From DASUPK01 sp036276255 (GTDB lineage: Bacteria; Actinomycetota; Thermoleophilia; Solirubrobacterales; 70-9), in contig DASUPK010000004.1 in the NCBI GenBank assembly GCA_036276255.1, positions 1 through 8,728 on the forward strand: a DNA stretch of 8,728 bases, read 5' to 3'. Of the stretch, positions 1-4,804 are shown in pieces (position 1 is the stretch's first letter; every line of letters begins with the position of its first letter). Under the pieces are notes generated by a model that was not told the DNA's origin, did not search any database, and was given only the letters and a program-made list of their open reading frames with translations. A program made the translations under genes and the position numbers.

Positions 1-876
1 CTCGGGACGGAGCTCGACGTCCCGTTCCTGGTCGCGCCGGTCGCCTTCCAGCTCCTCGCCCATCCCGACGGCGAGGCCGGGATGGCGCGCGCGGCTCATG
101 ACGCCGGCACGGTGATGTGCCTCTCCAGCCTGACCAGCACCCGTTCGGCCGAGGTGGCCGAGGCGGCGCCCGCGGGCAGGCGCTGGATGCAGGTCTATTG
201 CTTCCGCGACCGCGGGGTGACCCGATCGATGGTCGAGGAGGCGTCCGAGGCCGGGTACCAGGCGCTGCTGCTGACGGTCGACGCGCCCTACGCCGGTCGC
301 CGCGAGCGGGACTTCCGCACCGGCTTCCAGGTTCCGGCGGAGATCCGGGCACCGGCGATCGAGGCGGCGGCCGGACATCGCAGCCTCACCCCCGCCGAGG
401 TCTTCGCCCTCGTCGACCCCTCGATCACCTGGAACGACCTCGAGCAGCTCTGCGGCGAGTTCGATCTGCCGATCCTGGTCAAGGGCCTGATCACGGGGGA
501 GGACGCAGCGCTCGCGGTCGAGCACGGCGCCGCCGGCGTCGTGGTCTCGAATCACGGCGGCCGCCAGCTCGACAACGCGCCGGCGACCATCGACGCGCTG
601 CCCGAGGTCGTCGAGGCGGTCGCGGGGCGGATCCCGGTGCTGGTCGACGGGGGCATCCGGCGCGGCACGGACATCGCAGTCGCCCTCGCGCTCGGCGCCC
701 AGGCGGTGCTCGTCGGGCGCCCGGCGCTCTGGGGCCTCGCCTGGAACGGCGAGGCGGGCGCGCGGCGCGCCCTCGAGATGCTCGCCGATGAGCTGCGCCT
801 CGCGCTCGCGCTCCTGGGCGCCCCGGCTCCCGCCGACCTGACCGCCGATCACGTCCAGCGCAGACACCGGCTGTGA
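1..876 (+). CDS. FMN-dependent alpha-hydroxy-acid oxidase/dehydrogenase (5' partial)
   Basis: The frame is open from the first base, so the true start lies upstream. 291 codons are visible, and family members are usually about 350-390 residues, so perhaps 60-90 N-terminal residues are missing. The family oxidises 2-hydroxy acids such as L-lactate or glycolate to 2-oxo acids using FMN in a TIM barrel. In window numbering: QVY at 64-66 (FMN/substrate side); TVDAPYAGRRE at 92-102, with the FMN-contacting Thr and the substrate Arg (second R of GRR); LVKG with the FMN Lys at 161; active-site signature SNHGGRQLD with catalytic His185 and Arg188; phosphate-binding DGGIRRG at 216-222; then VGRPALWGL. 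Every catalytic residue I can align is present, so the enzyme should be active. The substrate cannot be fixed: lactate, glycolate and mandelate enzymes share these motifs. It probably acts in the cytoplasm. The stop TGA overlaps a GTG that opens a short ORF. Confidence 0.93.
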   Translation, partial: LGTELDVPFLVAPVAFQLLAHPDGEAGMARAAHDAGTVMCLSSLTSTRSAEVAEAAPAGRRWMQVYCFRDRGVTRSMVEEASEAGYQALLLTVDAPYAGRRERDFRTGFQVPAEIRAPAIEAAAGHRSLTPAEVFALVDPSITWNDLEQLCGEFDLPILVKGLITGEDAALAVEHGAAGVVVSNHGGRQLDNAPATIDALPEVVEAVAGRIPVLVDGGIRRGTDIAVALALGAQAVLVGRPALWGLAWNGEAGARRALEMLADELRLALALLGAPAPADLTADHVQRRHRL

Positions 877-896
877 ACGGCGAGGTGCGGCTCGGC

Positions 897-968
897 ATGG
901 TCCTGGCCGCCACGGCGATGGCGATGATCCCGCTCGCGCTTCTGGGCCGCGCGAAGTCCCCTCGCTAG
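897..968 (+). CDS. Possible small membrane peptide (23 aa; 31 aa if read from GTG 873)
   Basis: A short frame fills the gap between the hydroxy-acid oxidase and the acyltransferase. From ATG 897 it encodes 23 residues, mostly the hydrophobic run MVLAATAMAMIPLALLG followed by RAKSPR. That is the layout of a single membrane span with a basic cytoplasmic end. GAGGTG at 882-887, a six-base match to the anti-Shine-Dalgarno sequence, lies 9 nt before ATG 897 and favours that start. The same frame also opens at GTG 873, which overlaps the oxidase stop as GTGA and would give 31 residues by translational coupling. The stop TAG (966-968) lies inside a candidate -10 box for the next gene. I recognise no family. 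It could equally be a chance frame in GC-rich DNA. Confidence 0.27.
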   Translation: MVLAATAMAMIPLALLGRAKSPR

Positions 969-971
969 TCT
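966..971 (+). promoter_or_regulatory. Candidate -10 box for the acyltransferase gene
   Basis: TAGTCT fits the actinobacterial -10 pattern TAnnnT and ends 7 nt before the TTG at 979. With the usual -10 to start-site distance, transcription would begin at or next to that TTG, giving a leaderless mRNA. This agrees with the absence of any Shine-Dalgarno sequence there. No convincing -35 was seen. The motif is short and could be chance. Confidence 0.3.
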
Positions 972-978
972 GCCCCGC

Positions 979-2481
979 TTGGCGGCCAGGGCTCCACAGC
1001 GACTCTCCGGATCGGACATGTCGAACCTGAACGCGGAGCGCGGAGCGATCCACGTCCACGTCGGGGCGACGATCATCGTCGAAGGGGCAGCGCCGACCTA
1101 CGACCAGCTGGCCGCGCACGTCGAGAAACGGCTGCTCCTCGTCCCGCGCTTCCGCCAGCGGATCGTGAAGATCCCGCTCGGCATCGAGAACCCGGTCTGG
1201 GGCGACGACCCCCAGTTCGACGTCCGTCGCCACGTCCGCCACGTGTCGGTGCCGCGGCCGGGCCGCCTCGACCAGCTCCGGGACATCGTCGGTCGGGTCA
1301 TGTCGGAGCCGCTCGACATGGAGCGTCCGCTCTGGCAGCTCTACCTAGTGGAGGGCATGAGTGGGCGGCACGCCTACATCTCGAAGACCCACCACGCCCT
1401 GGTCGACGGGGTGGCGGCGGTCGACGTCGGCACGATCCTGCTCGACACGAGCAAGCGCGGCACCCGCATCAAGACGCAGGAGAAGCCCTGGGACCCCGAC
1501 GAGCCAAGTCCCACGATGCTGCTCAGCCAGGCCGCCTCCGAGCGGGTGCGCAAGCCGCTGCGCGCCGCCAGCCGCGCGGCGCGCACCGCGGTGACCACGC
1601 CGGGGCAAACCGCGGCTCGCGTGCTGCGCACGGCGGAGGCATTCACCGGTCTCGCGTCGGGAGGCCCAAGGGTTCCCCGCAGCCCGCTCAACGTGAAGAT
1701 CGGTCGCGACCGGCGGATCGCCTGGGCGCGGACCGACCTCGACCGCCTCAAGCGGGCCCGTGACATCGCCGAGGGGTCCACGGTCAACGACGTGCTGCTG
1801 TCGGTGGCGGCCGGCGCCCTGCGGCGCTACTTCGAGGGACGCGGAGACAAGGCCCCCGACTACCTCGTCGCGCTGGTGCCGGTCAGCATCCGCCGCCCGG
1901 ATGAGAAGGGCGAGCTCGGCAACCGGATCTCGACGATCATGGTCCGCCTGCCGCTGGCCGAGCCCGATCCGCGCCGGCGCCTGGAGCAGCTTCGTGACGA
2001 GACGCGGCGCCTGAAGGAGTCGGACAACGCCCGCGCCGCCTCGCTGCTGATCGAGGCGACCGGCTGGGCGCCTCCCACCATCAACCGGCTCCTTGCGCGG
2101 GGAATGGCACGGCCCCTCGTCTTCAACCTGGTCGTCTCCAACGTCCCGGGCCCCCAGCGGCCCCTCTACCTGCTCGGCCGCCCGATCAAGGAGATCTACC
2201 CCTTCGTCCCGCTCTCGCCCCAGAACCACGCACTCTCGATCGGGATGATCAGCTACGACGGCCGCATCTTCTTCGGCCTGGCCGGGGACCGCGACGTCGT
2301 CGCGGATCTGGACGACCTCGCGGCGGCCTTGAAGGAGGCACTCCGCGAGCAGCCGGTGCCGCGGGCGAAGCCGAAGGCCAGGACCCGAAAACCGGCACCG
2401 AAGAGGAAGTGGGCGGTGAGGAAGAAGCCCGCCGCGGGCCGGAAGGGCTTCCGCTCCAGACGGTCCTCTAGGCGCGGATGA
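979..2481 (+). CDS. Wax ester synthase/diacylglycerol O-acyltransferase (WS/DGAT family) with basic C-terminal tail
   Basis: This family transfers acyl groups from acyl-CoA to fatty alcohols or diacylglycerol, making wax esters or storage triacylglycerol at the inner face of the membrane. With Met1 at TTG 979 the product is 500 residues. It shows the active-site HHALVDG at 138-144 (HHxxxDG; second His catalytic), the NDVLLSVAAGAL block at 270-281, GNRISTIMV, and the C-terminal VVSNVPGPQ...LGRP block. The two-part WES N-terminal and DUF1298 C-terminal architecture is therefore complete. I chose TTG 979 because RLSGSD, which precedes the ATG at 1018, matches the conserved family N-terminus (LSxLD); starting at 1018 would remove it. 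Neither start has a Shine-Dalgarno sequence. Residues 457-500 form a tail with 19 Lys/Arg, beyond the usual family end. The gene overlaps the convergent L,D-transpeptidase gene by 14 bp at its 3' end. Confidence 0.93.
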   Translation: MAARAPQRLSGSDMSNLNAERGAIHVHVGATIIVEGAAPTYDQLAAHVEKRLLLVPRFRQRIVKIPLGIENPVWGDDPQFDVRRHVRHVSVPRPGRLDQLRDIVGRVMSEPLDMERPLWQLYLVEGMSGRHAYISKTHHALVDGVAAVDVGTILLDTSKRGTRIKTQEKPWDPDEPSPTMLLSQAASERVRKPLRAASRAARTAVTTPGQTAARVLRTAEAFTGLASGGPRVPRSPLNVKIGRDRRIAWARTDLDRLKRARDIAEGSTVNDVLLSVAAGALRRYFEGRGDKAPDYLVALVPVSIRRPDEKGELGNRISTIMVRLPLAEPDPRRRLEQLRDETRRLKESDNARAASLLIEATGWAPPTINRLLARGMARPLVFNLVVSNVPGPQRPLYLLGRPIKEIYPFVPLSPQNHALSIGMISYDGRIFFGLAGDRDVVADLDDLAAALKEALREQPVPRAKPKARTRKPAPKRKWAVRKKPAAGRKGFRSRRSSRRG

Positions 2482-3280
2482 ACACCGGGACGCCGAGAGG
2501 GACGCGGGCGAACAGGGCGATCATGTCGGGGTCGGAGGCGCGCAGACAGCCGTGTGAGTCGGCGCCGCCGATGGATCCGGGCGTCCCGTGGATCGCGATG
2601 CGATTTCCCCCGATCCAGCCCGGCGGCAGATTGTTCTGATGACCCGAGAGGGCGAGAACGCAGCAGCCGTACCATGGCCCGAGACCCCGGCCGACCAGGC
2701 CATCGGTGACCGAGTAGTTGCCTAGCGGAGTGGGCGTGGTGTTGGAGCCGACGGTCACCGGCATGCGCTCGAGGATCCGGTTCCCGTAGTGCAGCTGGAT
2801 CTGGCGCCGCGAAATGTCGGCGCTGATCCAGAACCGCGTCTGGGTGACATCCAGGGCAAGCCGGTCGTCCCTGATCCAGGCAAGCTGGTTGTTGGGCAGA
2901 TCCGGCGTCGGGACGCCGAACCAGGGGCCCTTGACCTGCTCGATCCAGTAGACCCGTATCGAGCCGAACTCGGTGCGATCGCCGACCTGCTTCAACACCC
3001 TCCCCCCCGGCGATGCATGAAGGGCGATCCTGTGGCCCGCCACGACCGTGGCAAGCGCGAAGCGCGGGCCGTTCCGCTTCCTGGGCGGCGGATTCACATG
3101 GACATCGGGAAGGGGAACACTCGACCGGAGCGCATCAACAGCCGAGATACCGGTCGGGGCGGGCGCCGTCACGACCGCCGGGTCGGCTGACCCGGTCCCG
3201 TCTGTGGCGCTATCAATGATCAGAAAGGCGAGCACGGCAATCATCACCGCACCTGCCCCAACCCAGCCAAGGGACCTCAT
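2468..3280 (-). CDS. Membrane-anchored YkuD-type L,D-transpeptidase
   Basis: 270 residues. A hydrophobic N-terminal segment at about 7-22 acts as signal or membrane anchor, so the rest lies outside the cytoplasmic membrane. A Pro/Ala/Thr-rich linker (about 25-70) is followed by a small SH3-like domain (about 75-143; hallmarks TEFGS, WFGV and LAWI). The YkuD catalytic domain follows (about 146-270), with His231 in IHGT and the signature SHGCLR with catalytic Cys245. YkuD enzymes form 3-3 peptidoglycan crosslinks, or attach proteins to the wall, through a Cys acyl-enzyme. Two adjacent Cys (206-207) sit just before the active site and are unusual in an exported protein. Known or recalled members often have Asn two or three residues after the CxR motif; here it is ASDPD. 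The ATG at 3280 is the only start keeping the basic N-terminus and full anchor. It has no Shine-Dalgarno sequence because tRNA-Ser ends only 4 nt upstream, so processing of a joint transcript is plausible. Confidence 0.93.
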   Translation of the reverse strand: MRSLGWVGAGAVMIAVLAFLIIDSATDGTGSADPAVVTAPAPTGISAVDALRSSVPLPDVHVNPPPRKRNGPRFALATVVAGHRIALHASPGGRVLKQVGDRTEFGSIRVYWIEQVKGPWFGVPTPDLPNNQLAWIRDDRLALDVTQTRFWISADISRRQIQLHYGNRILERMPVTVGSNTTPTPLGNYSVTDGLVGRGLGPWYGCCVLALSGHQNNLPPGWIGGNRIAIHGTPGSIGGADSHGCLRASDPDMIALFARVPLGVPVFIRA

Positions 3281-3284
3281 AGAG

Positions 3285-3374
3285 CGGAGAGGGAGGGATT
3301 CGAACCCTCGAGAGAGCTATTAGCCCCCTACTCGCTTAGCAGGCGAGTGCCTTCAGCCGCTCGGCCACCTCTCC
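3285..3374 (-). tRNA. tRNA-Ser(GCT)
   Basis: Read on the minus strand, a 7-bp acceptor stem GGAGAGG/CCTCTCC (3374-3368 with 3292-3286) encloses a D arm, an anticodon stem CTCGC/GCGAG with loop CTGCTAA (anticodon GCT at 3340-3338, decoding AGC/AGU), a long class II variable arm (3310-3330) and a T arm GAGGG-TTCGAAT-CCCTC (3309-3293). The discriminator is G at 3285. The 90-nt length and long variable arm are typical of bacterial tRNA-Ser. No CCA is encoded: CTCT follows the discriminator, so a CCA-adding enzyme must complete the end. The L,D-transpeptidase ATG begins 4 nt downstream. Confidence 0.97.
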
Positions 3375-3377
3375 GGG

Positions 3378-3399
3378 GGCGACGGTCGCCGAGGCGACC
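3378..3399. repeat. Nested inverted repeat beside the tRNA-Ser 5' end
   Basis: GGCGAC-G-GTCGCC (3378-3390) is an odd-centred perfect inverted repeat. Its right half also pairs with the next segment as GGTCGC-CGAG-GCGACC (3384-3389 with 3394-3399), a 6-bp stem with a 4-nt loop. It lies in the expected 5' leader of the tRNA transcript and upstream of the divergent gene at 3428. It could be a leader hairpin shaping RNase P processing or a protein-binding site. I infer this from position only. Confidence 0.4.
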
Positions 3400-3409
3400 A
3401 CGCGGCACG

Positions 3410-3419
3410 ATTGTAGGCT
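3410..3419. promoter_or_regulatory. Candidate overlapping divergent -10 boxes
   Basis: On the minus strand, TACAAT (3415-3410) is one base from the consensus -10 and lies 35 nt before the tRNA-Ser 5' end. On the plus strand, TAGGCT (3414-3419, TAnnnT pattern) ends 8 nt before the ATG at 3428 and would give a leaderless or near-leaderless mRNA. The two boxes overlap by two bases, so the tRNA and the aldolase-like gene may compete for polymerase. I found no clear -35 element on either strand. Confidence 0.35.
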
Positions 3420-3427
3420 GGATCGGA

Positions 3428-4630
3428 ATGCCGACCACGCAAGAGAAGCCCACGCCCACGCCGCCACCCTTCGACGAGGAGACCCGGCCGGTATCGGCGA
3501 TCGACACGCCGACGCCCCTCACCCTGCCGACGCCGATGGAGGCATACGAGCGCTTTGAGGCCGTCTTCGGCGGCAGGCAGGCGCCATTCGCCTTCCTGGA
3601 CCTGGACGCGGTCTGGGCCAACGCCGCCGACATGCTTCGCCGCTCCCGCGGCAAGCCGATCCGCATCGTCAGCCGCTCGATCCGCTCGCGCCCGGTGCTC
3701 CAGCGCCTGCTCGACCTCGATCCCGGCTTCCAGGGCGCGTTGACCCACTCCCTCCCTGAGACCCTCTGGCTCTGGGAGCGCGGCCTGAGGGACCTCATCG
3801 TCTCCCGGCCCACGGCAGACCGCGCCAGCCTGACGAGGCTCGCGCGGATCACCTCCGAGGACCCGGAGGAAGCGCCCGTGGTAATGGTGGACAGCACCGA
3901 GCACCTCGACCTGATCGAGGAGGCCGCCGCCTCCTTCGTGGCGCCGATCCGGGTGGCGCTCGACATCGACCTCTCCTGGTGGCCGCTCGGTGGGGTCGTC
4001 AAGATCGGCCCGAGGCACTCAACGATCCGGACGGCCGATGACGCGGTGGCCCTGGCGCAGGAGATCGACCGCCGCGACCGGGTCAGGCTGGTCGGCGTGA
4101 GGGCCTACGAGGCGCAGATCGCCGGCATCGGCGACAACGTGCCCGGCAAGGCGATCACCAACCTGCTCGTCAGGCGCATGCAGTCCGCCTCCGGCAGGGA
4201 TGTGGCGGAGCGGCGGGCGGAGATCGTGACGGCGCTCTCCGAGGTCGCCCAGCTGGAGTTCGTCAACGGGGGCGGCACCGGCTCGATCGAGAGGACCGCA
4301 TCGGAATGGTCGGTCACCGAGATCGGCGCCGGGTCGGGCTTCCAGGCGCCGGTGCGGCTCGACCACTACCGCTCCTTCCGGCCGCGCCCGGCCGCCATGT
4401 TCGCGCTGCCCGTGACTCGCTCGTCCGGCGTCGAGGGTGTACCGGAAGGGGCTCGGCAGGCGCTGCCGCAGTCGCGGCCGGACCGGCTCGGCATCGGCGA
4501 CAGCGTCTACTACCGGGATCTCCGCGCCGGCGATCTCTGCGAGCGCTTCGACCGCCTCCTGCTGATCACCGGGACCACCATCCGCGACGAGGTGGCGACG
4601 TACCGCGGCGAGGGGAAATCGTTTCTCTGA
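3428..4630 (+). CDS. Amino acid deaminase/aldolase family protein (fold-type III PLP barrel), probable pseudoenzyme
   Basis: 400 residues from ATG 3428. Frame signals further upstream lie inside tRNA-Ser and are ignored. ATG 3536 is a second possible start that would drop a Pro/Thr-rich 36-residue leader. The core resembles the alanine-racemase-N/D-threonine-aldolase-like family: FLDLDAVWANA at about 56-66, a PIRIVSRSIRSR block at 77-88, GALTHSLPETLWLWERG, YEAQIAGIGD, NGGGTGS at 280-286, TEIGAGSGF, RPAAMFALPV and the terminal TYRGEGKSFL. As I recall the family, the block at 77-88 reads VASKSVRCR, with the Lys holding PLP; here position 83 is Arg (codon CGC). The later FRHAKAGELCERF is YRDLRAGDLCERF here (Asp364 for His). 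A stretch of roughly 35 residues including a GGG(Y/W)xASG motif is absent after residue 331. Fold retention with loss of these parts suggests a non-catalytic or repurposed protein. No frameshift is seen. Confidence 0.85.
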   Translation: MPTTQEKPTPTPPPFDEETRPVSAIDTPTPLTLPTPMEAYERFEAVFGGRQAPFAFLDLDAVWANAADMLRRSRGKPIRIVSRSIRSRPVLQRLLDLDPGFQGALTHSLPETLWLWERGLRDLIVSRPTADRASLTRLARITSEDPEEAPVVMVDSTEHLDLIEEAAASFVAPIRVALDIDLSWWPLGGVVKIGPRHSTIRTADDAVALAQEIDRRDRVRLVGVRAYEAQIAGIGDNVPGKAITNLLVRRMQSASGRDVAERRAEIVTALSEVAQLEFVNGGGTGSIERTASEWSVTEIGAGSGFQAPVRLDHYRSFRPRPAAMFALPVTRSSGVEGVPEGARQALPQSRPDRLGIGDSVYYRDLRAGDLCERFDRLLLITGTTIRDEVATYRGEGKSFL

Positions 4631-4680
4631 TCCGGCTTCACGGGGGCCTGGTGGCGGCTAGTACGAGTGTCCAAATGACG

Positions 4681-4692
4681 TTCGGTACCGAA
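4681..4692. promoter_or_regulatory. Perfect 12-bp palindrome, candidate operator
   Basis: TTCGGTACCGAA is perfectly self-complementary. It lies in the 174-nt gap between the aldolase-like gene and the PAS-GGDEF-EAL gene, 112 nt upstream of the latter's ATG. The location and symmetry suit a dimeric regulator site. A 12-bp palindrome can occur by chance and no second copy was noticed nearby. The rest of the gap (4631-4804) shows no convincing promoter; TACCTT near 4723 fits TAnnnT but lacks a good -35. Confidence 0.35.
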
Positions 4693-4804
4693 TAGAGGCC
4701 TTTCTCGGCTGGCCGACGGGTTCTACCTTCGGTCGCTCCCAGGGGGAAGAATCCCGATCGCTTCCTGATTGGGGCTCGGAGGGGACTTCTAGAGAGGACG
4801 GAGC

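Noticed and set aside
1018..1020. ATG at 1018 as the start of the acyltransferase
   Set aside because: It removes the RLSGSD segment that matches the conserved family N-terminus, and it has no Shine-Dalgarno sequence to recommend it.
1345..2229. Antisense open frame of 294 codons opposite the acyltransferase gene
   Set aside because: It mirrors the conserved WS/DGAT gene, has low-complexity composition and has no ribosome binding site or family motif.
2440..2453. CGGAAG-GG-CTTCCG inverted repeat as terminator for the L,D-transpeptidase gene
   Set aside because: The loop would be only 2 nt and no T-run follows on the minus strand. It lies within the repetitive basic-tail codons of the acyltransferase gene.
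3347..3427. Upstream GTG extension of the aldolase-like frame
   Set aside because: The extension runs through the tRNA-Ser(GCT) gene and its leader; the translated Arg/Pro-rich stretch is an artefact. ATG 3428 is preferred.
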